In this document: piece by piece, positions 18,484 to 25,345 of the stretch
How positions within the stretch are numbered: the stretch's first letter is position 1
How the letters are laid out: each line of letters opens with the position of its first letter
DNA from: Balneolaceae bacterium
GTDB lineage: Bacteria; Bacteroidota; Rhodothermia; Balneolales; Balneolaceae
Length of the DNA stretch: 41,205 nucleotides
Assembly (NCBI GenBank): GCA_017640605.1
Contig: JAEPQH010000024.1
Span: 1-41,205, forward strand
Reading direction: 5' to 3'
Position numbers and translations under genes: made by a program
The notes under the pieces: generated by a model
What the model saw: the letters and a program-made list of their open reading frames with translations, nothing else
Database searches by the model: none
Told to the model about the DNA's origin: nothing

Positions 18484-19122
18484 TTATTTGTTTTCTAGTA
18501 GCCAAGCACATTCTTGAGCAGGAGCTATGCCTTTAATTCCACCCGGAACTTCTTTTTGTGCTACATGCGATATAGAATACTTGGCAGAATAATGTTCCAA
18601 TATCTCTTTTCTTGAGATGGAAAAAGGTGGACCAGGAACCAACTCCTGATCGTAATCGAAAACAATTAATAGTTGTGGGGCAGCTTTTGTGATTTCAATC
18701 AAGTGATGGGTATATCGAAATCGCATTTCTTCAGGCAAAGCAACCAGCGCGGCACGATCGTACACTGCGTTTATGCTTCCGATCTCCTCAGTGGCTAGTT
18801 CAAAAAAAACGCCCACAAATACAGAGAGTGAATCGCTACTATAAACCTTTCCTGATTCCCATTCAAAAATTGTCGGTGATATCTCTAGCATGGCAAATAA
18901 TTCAATGGTAGCGGATTCACTGAGTTCACTTCCTATAACATTTAAACCTTGACCCAATAACCAAGCTACGTCCACAGTTTTCCCAGTTAAGGGCACAAAA
19001 ACAGTGTCACCTCTCTCTAGTTTAAGTTTGTTGAAATGGGAAAGTAGTAATTGATTGGGTGAAGGCTGGTCAAACCCGATTTGACGATTCTTCCATCGAT
19101 TCAGCCAGTATGAATGTTCCAT
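18484..19122 (-). CDS. tpm: Thiopurine S-methyltransferase family protein
   Basis: SAM-dependent methyltransferase; bacterial members methylate thiols and also selenium or tellurium oxyanions, giving tolerance. The 212-aa protein has the family pattern in full: YWLNRWKNRQIGFDQ at the N-terminus, FVPLTGKTVDVAWLL (family usually has C at the T), VIGSELSE as the SAM-binding acidic loop, and VYDRAALVALPEEMR. It lies 10 bp after an acetyltransferase gene and directly before the HExxxH membrane protein gene, suggesting a three-gene operon of small detoxification-like functions. The natural substrate is unknown. Confidence 0.92.
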   Translation of the reverse strand: MEHSYWLNRWKNRQIGFDQPSPNQLLLSHFNKLKLERGDTVFVPLTGKTVDVAWLLGQGLNVIGSELSESATIELFAMLEISPTIFEWESGKVYSSDSLSVFVGVFFELATEEIGSINAVYDRAALVALPEEMRFRYTHHLIEITKAAPQLLIVFDYDQELVPGPPFSISRKEILEHYSAKYSISHVAQKEVPGGIKGIAPAQECAWLLENK

Positions 19123-19132
19123 GTTTTTTGAT

Positions 19133-19645
19133 CTAAGAATACTGAAAATCTTGACGATCTATTCGCATCACATAACATTCGTCATCGCCGAACATTTTTG
19201 TTTCGATATGACGGAATCCGATTCGTTCGTAAAATTGTATTGCTCGCTTGTTAGCAGTTAATGGGTCGATGAGTACTGCCTGAACATCAGAATTTTCGAA
19301 ACAAAGCTTTAAGGCTGTATGCATCATCTTAGTGCCGTAACCCTTTCCCAGGTTTTTTTCTTCACCAATCCAAATATCAATGGCTCTTAACTTTTGCTCA
19401 ACTTCTCCCCAGTAGTGAGTGGGTTCATTCGCCGGATCAATGATCATGACATATCCCAATGGTTCATCATCAATCATGGCGATATACTGTTGAACAAATT
19501 CAGAGTTATTCATCAAATCCTCTTCCCAATTCCAGCTTTCATTAGGGTCTGATTGAATAACATGATCTTGTGTATCCCAGTACTCCAGAAGTTTCTGATC
19601 TTCGATGGTCGCTTTTCGAAAATGTACTTTTGAGTTCATAAACAC
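19133..19645 (-). CDS. GNAT acetyltransferase, AAC(6')-like subgroup
   Basis: A 170-aa acetyl-CoA-dependent N-acetyltransferase. The acetyl-CoA pyrophosphate loop is seen as NLGKGYGTKMM, followed by the conserved DPLTANKRAIQFYERIGF segment. Together with DIWIGEE and the VMRIDRQDF end these align well by eye with AAC(6')-Ib-type aminoglycoside acetyltransferases. Chromosomal homologues often have other substrates, so resistance is not inferred. It is the first gene of the probable operon with tpm. The annotated start includes two extra residues before an internal ATG (MNSKVHF) that may be the real one. Confidence 0.87.
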   Translation of the reverse strand: MFMNSKVHFRKATIEDQKLLEYWDTQDHVIQSDPNESWNWEEDLMNNSEFVQQYIAMIDDEPLGYVMIIDPANEPTHYWGEVEQKLRAIDIWIGEEKNLGKGYGTKMMHTALKLCFENSDVQAVLIDPLTANKRAIQFYERIGFRHIETKMFGDDECYVMRIDRQDFQYS

Positions 19646-19688
19646 AGATTATTGGTATAAATATGTAAATGTGCGAATATGTTTTTTA

Positions 19689-19976
19689 TTATTTTCCACA
19701 AAATATATGATGGTGATGATGCCCGAATATAAAGTCACTTGCTATGGGTTCAGCATAAGCGGCACCCGCAGCTAATAAAAGTACAACGATTAGTGCCGTC
19801 TTTTTTTGATCTTGTTTCTTAGACTTTTTCAATATCCACGCGAGGGTAGCAAATGTACCTACAACTGCGATTTTAAAAAGACGATGCTCCCAACTGATGT
19901 GCGAACTAAATCCTCCAATGATCCAGAAGAAGAAAAGAGAAGCACCGATTAAAAAGAACTGTTGTGAAGTTTTCAT
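19689..19976 (-). CDS. Small membrane protein with histidine-rich tail
   Basis: The start is placed at ATG 19976 (95 aa, MKTSQQFFLIG), preceded by AAGAGA. A longer frame reaching 20039 would begin inside the terminator of the upstream gene, so its first 21 residues are not credible. Three hydrophobic segments are seen (about 8-25, 32-48, 59-76), and the C-terminus ends with five consecutive His plus a Cys (GHHHHHIFCGK), which could bind metal. Family unknown. It may be co-transcribed with the downstream acetyltransferase gene (43-bp gap). Confidence 0.6.
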   Translation of the reverse strand: MKTSQQFFLIGASLFFFWIIGGFSSHISWEHRLFKIAVVGTFATLAWILKKSKKQDQKKTALIVVLLLAAGAAYAEPIASDFIFGHHHHHIFCGK

Positions 19977-20020
19977 ATCTCTTGAGTTTGTTATTGGATA
20001 TTCTAAACTCACGTGATCAA

Positions 20021-20058
20021 ATAAAAAAGGTTTCGGCACCTTCCGGAACCGAAACCTT
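20021..20058 (-). terminator. Intrinsic terminator of the 64-aa membrane protein gene
   Basis: On the minus strand AAGGTTTCGG and CCGAAACCTT form a perfect 10-bp stem followed by TTTTTTAT. It lies 33 bp after the stop at 20092 and ends before the next gene on that strand. Confidence 0.88.
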
Positions 20059-20091
20059 AAGTCTTCTTATATACTAACTAACGAAGTAAAC

Positions 20092-20286
20092 TTATAAGCG
20101 TGCAAGTACTTGATCTTTTACCTCTCTAAGAACTGCAACGCCTGCGAAGATTAAACCGACAACTACGGCGGTTAATCCCATTTCAAAAATTGTGTTAGAA
20201 GGATCAAGTCCTCCAAGTATTCCAAATAATGTGATACTGGCTACGATGATAAAAATTGGTTTTGCGATTTCCATGATGATGTTCAT
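20092..20286 (-). CDS. Small two-helix membrane protein
   Basis: A 64-aa protein with two hydrophobic segments (about 8-25 and 35-52) and a charged C-terminus (REVKDQVLARL). An internal ATG four codons in (MEIAKPIF) is an alternative start. GAGAAAC upstream could serve as ribosome-binding site. It is followed by a strong terminator, which supports it being a real transcribed unit. Family not recognised. Confidence 0.6.
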   Translation of the reverse strand: MNIIMEIAKPIFIIVASITLFGILGGLDPSNTIFEMGLTAVVVGLIFAGVAVLREVKDQVLARL

Positions 20287-20361
20287 TTTAGTTTCTCAGA
20301 TGACCTGTTGCTAAGACGCAGCTTGAGAAAAAAAGTTTACATCACGATCCGCTTTTTACAA

Positions 20362-20473
20362 GGTGTTACTATTTTCAGGTGTTCAGGTGTTCAGGTGTTC
20401 AGGTGTTCGGGTGTTCGGGTGTTCGGGTGTTCAGGTGTTCAGGTGTTTGGGTGTTCGGGTGTTTGGGTGTTCT
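20362..20473. repeat. 8-bp minisatellite (GGTGTTCR), 12 units, abutting a stop codon
   Basis: Twelve uninterrupted units run from 20378 to 20473, varying only at the last two positions (CA, CG, TG, CT); a degenerate unit lies at 20362. The array ends exactly at the base before the TGA (20474-20476) of the VOC gene on the minus strand. The space 20287-20361 shows nothing else. Confidence 0.92.
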
Positions 20474-20902
20474 TCATCCCATGCTGTTCACATCATCATC
20501 GGAAGCTATTTTTTCATATTCAGTATCGTTGGGTTCCCAAAGTTCAATTTTGTATCCGTTGGGATCCATGATCCAGCCGAATTTACCGTACTCATAGCTT
20601 TCCATTTCGCCGATCACTTCAACACCTTCTTGCTTCAATGTTTTCAACAATTCTTCGAGATTTTCTACACGATAATTTATCATGGCATCCTTCGTGCTTG
20701 GATCGGTGTAAGTGGTATCACTTTTAAAAATACTCCATGCAGTAAATCCATGCTTTTCTTTTACTTGATCAGTTCGCCATCGAAAAGTACCACCCCATTG
20801 TCCCGATTTTATGCCAAGATGTTTAAAATACCACTCTCGCGTTTCTTCAGGATTATCCGCTTTTAAAAATACTCCGCCTATTCCTTTTACTCGTCGTTCC
20901 AT
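20474..20902 (-). CDS. VOC (glyoxalase/bleomycin-resistance fold) protein
   Basis: A 142-aa protein of vicinal-oxygen-chelate fold: KGIGGVFLKADNPEETREWY at the start and GKFGWIMDPNGYKIELWEP near the end, the latter with the usual metal-ligand Glu. It is of the short single-domain type. Substrate unknown. Its start overlaps the stop of the DUF6265 gene by one base, and its own stop touches the GGTGTTC minisatellite. It is the last gene of a four-gene operon starting at DUF4199. Confidence 0.87.
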   Translation of the reverse strand: MERRVKGIGGVFLKADNPEETREWYFKHLGIKSGQWGGTFRWRTDQVKEKHGFTAWSIFKSDTTYTDPSTKDAMINYRVENLEELLKTLKQEGVEVIGEMESYEYGKFGWIMDPNGYKIELWEPNDTEYEKIASDDDVNSMG

Positions 20903-21375
20903 TATTTATCACCATAGTTAATAGTTGATCGAACCCAATTCCATTCTATTTGTTTTAATTCCCCATTATCTAATCCACTAATTCCAACTTTAATGGTATC
21001 AGGATGGATTAAGTGATAATGCAAGTGTTGGGGGAAGTCATGATTGGGGTTCGAAAAGGTAATTTTGTTAATTCCCATTTCCGAAACTCGAAACCGAGTA
21101 GCAGGACCACCTTTTGGTTGTGCAAAATAAATGAGGTCTTCTTCGTTTTCTTCGATGCGAAGGAATTCAAAGAAGGAGCTCGATTCCGAAAATGTATCAC
21201 GATGCAAACCAATAAGACTTCCACCTGCCGGTTCTGTCCAGTATTCCTCCATCACAACCCCATTTTGATTTCCAATCCACAAACCCGACATCCATTCAAG
21301 ATCATGAATAGATTGTGCGTTTGTAGTTTTTACAAATAATGTAATTAGGATTGTAATCAGTAGTTGGGTTTTCAT
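20902..21375 (-). CDS. Secreted DUF6265-family protein
   Basis: A 157-aa protein with signal peptide (MKTQLLITILITLFVKTTNAQS). The mature part has the DUF6265 pattern: LEWMSGLWIG, EEYWTEPAGGSLIGLHR, FFEFLRIEE, YFAQPKGGPATRF and FSNPNHDFPQ. The fold is probably a lipocalin-like barrel that binds a small ligand; no activity is known to me. It lies 3 bp after one VOC gene and overlaps the next, so the three are certainly co-transcribed. Confidence 0.85.
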   Translation of the reverse strand: MKTQLLITILITLFVKTTNAQSIHDLEWMSGLWIGNQNGVVMEEYWTEPAGGSLIGLHRDTFSESSSFFEFLRIEENEEDLIYFAQPKGGPATRFRVSEMGINKITFSNPNHDFPQHLHYHLIHPDTIKVGISGLDNGELKQIEWNWVRSTINYGDK

Positions 21376-21378
21376 TAT

Positions 21379-21735
21379 TTAGTCATTGTGTTGATCAAAT
21401 AAAATCTGATTGCCGTCCGGATCAGCGATACAGAAATGGCAAGGACCCTTTTCATCTTGAATAGTTGGTGACTCCATCAGCCAGTTGATGTCTGATTCTT
21501 CTTTTAGTTTTTTGTAGATGTTTCTGGCATCTGTTGGGTTAAAAGTGATAATATTTTCTTCAAACATATCCTGAAATAGCCCAATCTTAACGGTGCCTTT
21601 TTGCATAATCAGCCACTTATCTTCAACGGAGCCAAATTCTGATAGGGCTTCAAAGCCGAGCTTCTCGTAGAATGTTTTTGATGCTTTAATATCTTTTACC
21701 GCTAGTGAAAGGGAGTGTGTTCCAAAGTTCGACAT
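21379..21735 (-). CDS. VOC family protein, glyoxalase-like
   Basis: A 118-aa single-domain VOC protein: LSLAVKDIKASKTFYEKLGFE is the classic first beta-alpha-beta unit, and CHFCIADPDGNQILFDQH carries the second. It lacks a signal peptide and should be cytosolic. One base separates it from the DUF4199 gene upstream and three from DUF6265 downstream. Substrate not assigned. Confidence 0.88.
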   Translation of the reverse strand: MSNFGTHSLSLAVKDIKASKTFYEKLGFEALSEFGSVEDKWLIMQKGTVKIGLFQDMFEENIITFNPTDARNIYKKLKEESDINWLMESPTIQDEKGPCHFCIADPDGNQILFDQHND

Positions 21736-21736
21736 G

Positions 21737-22291
21737 TTATGCCTCTGTAGTTTTTAAATTAGGATTTGCAAGAAAACGCGGGTTTTTAAATAGGAAAGCA
21801 CTAATCAAAGACACTAATAACCCAACCGGAAAGATTTCTGTGAAGGTCATCGGTAAACGAAAAAGCACTTTGCCATATCGTTCTTTCATCACTTCCATTT
21901 CCTGAATGGTTTGCTGAATTTGTTCTTCCGTTGCGCCATTGTTGCGAGCATTTTCTATGATGGTAGCAGTGTATTCATCAATAAACGCATAATCTGTTAG
22001 AAGTAAATTTATTTCCCAAGTGATTACGTACACCACACCAGCTATTAAAGAGATTCCCAAACCCACTTTAAAAGCCGTTCCGAAGTTTATTACACCCCCA
22101 AGTTCATCGTCGCGATATTTTTTTGTAGCTACAAATATCATCGAAAATCCGATAAGCATTATGGTATAGCCCAATGCTTCGGAAGCAAAGAATGAATCGG
22201 CTCCGGCTTGCGCGGCGTAAATTCCTAGTGTCATGCTAAGAATAATTACAGCGCCGGTTATAGCTCCATAGGTAAGAATAATTTTGCGCAT
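21737..22291 (-). CDS. DUF4199 membrane protein
   Basis: A 184-aa inner-membrane protein with four predicted helices (about 5-25, 38-55, 73-92, 148-168) and a soluble loop between helices 3 and 4. The pattern YGAITGAVIIL, then FSMIFVATKKYRDDELGG, GTAFKVGLGISL, fits DUF4199, common in Bacteroidota. It heads the operon with two VOC proteins and DUF6265. In related genomes DUF4199 tends to lie near membrane-bound LuxR-type regulators; here such a regulator is present but a four-helix-bundle gene lies between them. Function unknown. Confidence 0.85.
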   Translation of the reverse strand: MRKIILTYGAITGAVIILSMTLGIYAAQAGADSFFASEALGYTIMLIGFSMIFVATKKYRDDELGGVINFGTAFKVGLGISLIAGVVYVITWEINLLLTDYAFIDEYTATIIENARNNGATEEQIQQTIQEMEVMKERYGKVLFRLPMTFTEIFPVGLLVSLISAFLFKNPRFLANPNLKTTEA

Positions 22292-22350
22292 AGTGTATGT
22301 CTTTTAATTAATAACTCGGCGCAAAAGTGGCGAATTTCTTGATGAGAACA

Positions 22351-22411
22351 ATCACCCGAAAGTATGATTTTCACCGAAAAGTTGATAAAAGTGATATTTC
22401 GGTAGGGTGAT
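22351..22411. repeat. Nested dyad upstream of DUF4199
   Basis: ATCACCC (22351-22357) is inverted as GGGTGAT (22405-22411), and inside it ACCGAAA (22373-22379) as TTTCGGT (22397-22403). It lies 60-120 bp before the DUF4199 start and touches the left GGTGATT array, so it may be an operator or the edge of the repeat element. Confidence 0.45.
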
Positions 22412-22452
22412 GTGGTGATTAATTGATTCGGTGATTGGGTGATTCGGTGATG
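22405..22452. repeat. Left GGTGATTNG minisatellite arm of the four-helix-bundle cassette
   Basis: Imperfect 9-bp units of the GGTGATTCG/GGTGATTGG type. Bases 22423-22452 are inverted relative to 22948-22977 with 28 of 30 positions identical. The arm ends 6 bp from the stop codon of the four-helix-bundle gene. Confidence 0.85.
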
Positions 22453-22458
22453 AGCCTA

Positions 22459-22875
22459 TTAATTACGTTTTCTTTGATCAATAATCATTACATGTAATAA
22501 TTTGATGATGGAAGTTAGCTTTTTGATTCGTTTCTCGGTTTTATCAATACTTAGGATGTGTCGGCTTTTAAAATACCAATCCCTTGCCTCTCTGGCCGAA
22601 CCTAAAGCAATCTCATAAAATCTTGCTTTTTCTTTATTTGACAACCTTGAATACCCCTCAATGATATTTGCTGAAATAGAACCAACTGATCGATACAGCT
22701 GATCGGCTAAGGCAAAGCGTTTATTATCAATTAATTGTTGAGTATCATACCAGCAAGCATCCGACAAAAATAGAGAAAGTCTATACCCCTCAATCCGCCA
22801 AACTACATCCATTTTCAAATCTTCTGGAACCTGTTTTTCCCATTCTGTAAAAGTCATATTAGAATTTTGTTTCAT
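22459..22875 (-). CDS. Four-helix-bundle protein (S23/TIGR02436 family)
   Basis: A 138-aa, all-helical basic protein. The core RFALADQLYRSVGSISANI, then EGYSRLSNKEKARFY and LGSAREARDW, is the signature of the family that includes proteins encoded in 23S rRNA intervening sequences and the Avd accessory proteins of diversity-generating retroelements. Family members form positively charged pentameric bundles that can bind nucleic acid. No reverse transcriptase or rRNA gene is nearby. The gene is bracketed by inverted 9-bp-repeat arms and splits an otherwise tight LuxR-DUF4199-VOC gene order. It may be a cargo or a driver of a small mobile element; the function is unknown. Confidence 0.9.
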   Translation of the reverse strand: MKQNSNMTFTEWEKQVPEDLKMDVVWRIEGYRLSLFLSDACWYDTQQLIDNKRFALADQLYRSVGSISANIIEGYSRLSNKEKARFYEIALGSAREARDWYFKSRHILSIDKTEKRIKKLTSIIKLLHVMIIDQRKRN

Positions 22876-22937
22876 TTCTTTGTTAGATCAAATTCAAAGA
22901 AACTCCTTACAAAAATGAGTTATTAAATAATTTTAGT

Positions 22938-22977
22938 CACATCACCCAATCACCGAATCACCGAATCACCGAATCAA
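22938..22977. repeat. Right GGTGATTNG minisatellite arm (inverted) overlapping a stop codon
   Basis: Four 9-bp units on the minus strand. The array supplies the last codons (ATT CGG) and the TGA stop of the LuxR-type gene (22966-22968). Bases 22948-22977 form the inverted partner of 22423-22452. Confidence 0.88.
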
Positions 22978-23382
22978 TTTCAACTCCCTCGCTTTTTCCA
23001 CTGCCTGGGTGCGTCGTTTTACTTCCAGCTTTTCGTACAAATTTTTAAGATGAGTTTTTACCGTGTTTACTGAAACAAATAAGGTATCCGCTATTTGTTG
23101 ATTGGATAAGCCTTTTGCAACTTGCTCAAGTACTTCCAGTTCACGATCGCTGATTTGCAAAAAATGGAGAGCTTTATCATTTCGAGTGAAATCAGATTGG
23201 CTTGCCTTTGGTGCCAATAGCTTACTGCCTACCCAAAGTCCAAGTGCTGCGAACACAGAAGCTATGATCAGAATTAAAATCTCTACCGATAAATCACGTA
23301 CCAAATATTTATACTCAAAGTACTCGAGTAAAAATACAAGCATCGCCATAGCCAGACCATAAATCAGGATGGTTTTTTTCAT
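22966..23382 (-). CDS. Membrane-anchored LuxR-type transcription regulator
   Basis: A 138-aa protein with two membrane helices (about 4-21 and 33-53) followed by a GerE/LuxR helix-turn-helix: LSDRELEVLEQVAKGLSNQQ-type start (here ISDRELEVL), QQIADTLFVSVNTVKTHLKNLYEKL and RRTQAVEKARELKL. It has no receiver domain, so the membrane part is the probable sensor. Its stop codon and last residues lie in the GGTGATTCG array. It most likely regulates the DUF4199-VOC-DUF6265-VOC operon downstream, an inference from position. Confidence 0.9.
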   Translation of the reverse strand: MKKTILIYGLAMAMLVFLLEYFEYKYLVRDLSVEILILIIASVFAALGLWVGSKLLAPKASQSDFTRNDKALHFLQISDRELEVLEQVAKGLSNQQIADTLFVSVNTVKTHLKNLYEKLEVKRRTQAVEKARELKLIR

Positions 23383-23392
23383 CGGTTTTGCT

Positions 23393-23415
23393 AAAAAAAG
23401 GGAGCCGAAACTCCC
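23393..23415 (-). terminator. Intrinsic terminator of the M29 aminopeptidase gene
   Basis: On the minus strand GGGAG-TTTCGG-CTCCC is followed by seven T. It sits between the aminopeptidase stop (23423) and the start of the LuxR-type gene (23382). Confidence 0.85.
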
Positions 23416-23422
23416 CTAATTA

Positions 23423-24526
23423 TCAATCAAGCAGATTTTCAGGATTCAATCCCTTTAAATCATCCACTACATATTCGCGCCCTTTGCGGATAAGTTCGCC
23501 ATCGAGATAAACATCTGCGCCAATGCACACCAAATCCCAGTGGATGTTACTCGAATTTCCATTGGGCGCAATTTCGTAATCTTTACCTAGTGTAAGATGA
23601 TTGGAGCCGTATATCTTCTCATCAAAAAGAATGTCGTACATCGGGCTTTTTATAACCGGATTTGTTCCAAAGCTGAATTCCCCAAATCGACGGGCACCTT
23701 CGTCAGTATCCAAAATATCCTTGAGTGCTTCATTATTGGAAGAATCAAAATCTACAACAACGCCATTTTCCACAACCAGCTTCACAAATTCAAATGGTTT
23801 ACCTTGATATACAGAAGGAGCGTAAGTGATATGTCCATGTACAGAATCAAGAATCGGAGAAGTAAAAATCTCCCCATCAGGAATATTGTGTGCACCGAAG
23901 CAAGGCACCCAATTTTGCCCTTTTACCGAAAATTTAATGTCAGTTCCTTCTCCTTTAAGATGGATGATATCAGTTGCTCGAAGTCGCTTTTCGAGCGGTT
24001 CCATCGCAGCTTTAAGTTTTCCGTAATCAACAAGACAGGCTTTATAATAAAACTCGGTAAACTCACGAGTAGGCATTTTGGCATTCATCGCAAAGGCCGG
24101 TGATGGATAGCGCATGATGCACCACTTTGTATTATTCACACGCTCTTCGAAATGAACCGGATGCAAGAAATGCTTGGAGTAAGCTTCGTTTGCTTGTTTA
24201 CTTGCTAACGAATTTTCATAGATATTTTCTGAAGCGCGGATACCGATAAAAACATCCATTTGCTCCATTTTTGGAAGCTGATCTACTGTAGCCTGATTTT
24301 TCCAAAACGCTTCATCACCTTTTTGAACCAGTAGCTTTTGTGTTTCGGTATCTTCAATTTGTACAAAAGGATGTGCTCCTTTTTCCCGAATCTGCTCTAC
24401 GAGTGCACGCAAAAGATTAATCCCATTCAATCCAATTAATTGAACCATTACATTTTCGTTCTCTTGAACTTGAGTGCTGTGCTCTAAAATAAGAGCTGCC
24501 ATTTTATAATCGTTTTCTGAAATCAC
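23423..24526 (-). CDS. Aminopeptidase, peptidase family M29
   Basis: A 367-aa cytosolic metallo-aminopeptidase of the AmpS/AmpT type that removes N-terminal residues with two metal ions. Visible family segments are HLKGEGTDIKFSV, NIPDGEIFTSP (metal Glu), GEFSFGTNP (metal Glu), YGSNHLTLG and NSSNIHWDLVC (His, His and Asp ligands). The length fits the family, 360-410 aa, slightly short. It ends at a clear terminator and begins about 80 bp from the ABC gene, so it is probably a single unit. Confidence 0.9.
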   Translation of the reverse strand: MISENDYKMAALILEHSTQVQENENVMVQLIGLNGINLLRALVEQIREKGAHPFVQIEDTETQKLLVQKGDEAFWKNQATVDQLPKMEQMDVFIGIRASENIYENSLASKQANEAYSKHFLHPVHFEERVNNTKWCIMRYPSPAFAMNAKMPTREFTEFYYKACLVDYGKLKAAMEPLEKRLRATDIIHLKGEGTDIKFSVKGQNWVPCFGAHNIPDGEIFTSPILDSVHGHITYAPSVYQGKPFEFVKLVVENGVVVDFDSSNNEALKDILDTDEGARRFGEFSFGTNPVIKSPMYDILFDEKIYGSNHLTLGKDYEIAPNGNSSNIHWDLVCIGADVYLDGELIRKGREYVVDDLKGLNPENLLD

Positions 24527-24572
24527 TGTATTCTGACCTTTTATTTATTGATTTATTCGTTTGTCGAAAAGT

Positions 24573-24597
24573 AAAAATTTCGGATTAGCTTACCGAA
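24573..24597 (-). terminator. Possible terminator of the ABC ATPase gene
   Basis: On the minus strand TTCGG-TAAGCTAAT-CCGAA is followed by ATTTTT. The stem is only 5 bp, so this is weak; it lies just after the stop at 24605. Confidence 0.4.
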
Positions 24598-24604
24598 TAC
24601 TAAA

Positions 24605-25216
24605 CTAAAGCTTAATCACCTGATCGCAGAGTTTGATTTCTTTTGGATCGTTAGAAGCGATGATCACCAGTTTGTTTTTAGCCTTTTGCATGTTTACGAT
24701 TTTTTTGATGAGTTCATGCCCTGCTTTATCAAGATTAGAACCGGGTTCGTCCAAAAAAATCACATCCGGTTTTCGAATTAATGCCGCAGCAATTTTAACG
24801 CGCTGGCGCTGTCCGGTAGATAAAGACTTAAACAGTTTCTTTCGATGATCTTTCATTTGAACCTGATCAATCTGACTGTTTATGTGAGTAAGTTGAGTAG
24901 GTAACCCCGCAGTTTGTAATATAAACTCCAAATTTTCATACACGGTTAACTCATCATACAAATTGATGTAAGGAGCGGCATAGCCAATGGTTTTTTTAAT
25001 TTCATCTTTTGGGATTTCAATTTCCTTATCGATCCACTTGAACGAACCTTTTTGAGCCCGGGTAAGATAGGCAAGACATCGCAATAGCGTAGATTTTCCA
25101 CTACCATTGGCTCCCGAAACGCCTAAAATTCCGTCGGTGTGCTCGAAGCTTAAATCCGTAAAAATGGGCTTTCTATTGTAAGTTTTTGTCAGTGCTTGTA
25201 CGCTCAAAGAAATCAT
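24605..25216 (-). CDS. Stand-alone ABC transporter ATP-binding protein
   Basis: A 203-aa nucleotide-binding subunit. Walker A GANGSGKST lies at about 35-43, the signature is LSTGQRQRVKIAAAL rather than LSGGQ, and Walker B is VIFLDEPGSNLD. The small size and the signature are close to CcmA-type heme-exporter ATPases, and ABC-2 ATPases are the alternative. No permease or cytochrome c maturation gene lies in the window, so the partner must be encoded elsewhere. It is divergent from the acidic orphan at 25346. Confidence 0.88.
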   Translation of the reverse strand: MISLSVQALTKTYNRKPIFTDLSFEHTDGILGVSGANGSGKSTLLRCLAYLTRAQKGSFKWIDKEIEIPKDEIKKTIGYAAPYINLYDELTVYENLEFILQTAGLPTQLTHINSQIDQVQMKDHRKKLFKSLSTGQRQRVKIAAALIRKPDVIFLDEPGSNLDKAGHELIKKIVNMQKAKNKLVIIASNDPKEIKLCDQVIKL

Positions 25217-25345
25217 ATCTAAAGGTAGTAATGAGATAGAACATTAGGAATGGTTATTTCTTCATTTAATCTGAATAATTCTTAACGTTATTTTATTGGA
25301 TTGCCTGACTACACGCGTTAAATTGGGCAGTATTTCTGGGCACAT

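Noticed and set aside
19133-19645. Aminoglycoside resistance gene
   Set aside because: AAC(6')-like motifs are present, but chromosomal context and lack of mobile signs do not support a resistance role.
19977-20039. N-terminal extension of the His-tailed membrane protein
   Set aside because: It begins inside the upstream terminator hairpin; the ATG at 19976 has a better start signal.
20308-20866. Open frames on the plus strand across the GGTGTTC array and the VOC gene
   Set aside because: They are cysteine/valine-rich translations of an 8-bp repeat and then the antisense of a clear VOC gene; no start signal or family match.
22459-22875. Diversity-generating retroelement Avd gene
   Set aside because: No reverse transcriptase, template repeat or variable target gene was found nearby; the broader S23/four-helix-bundle label is safer.
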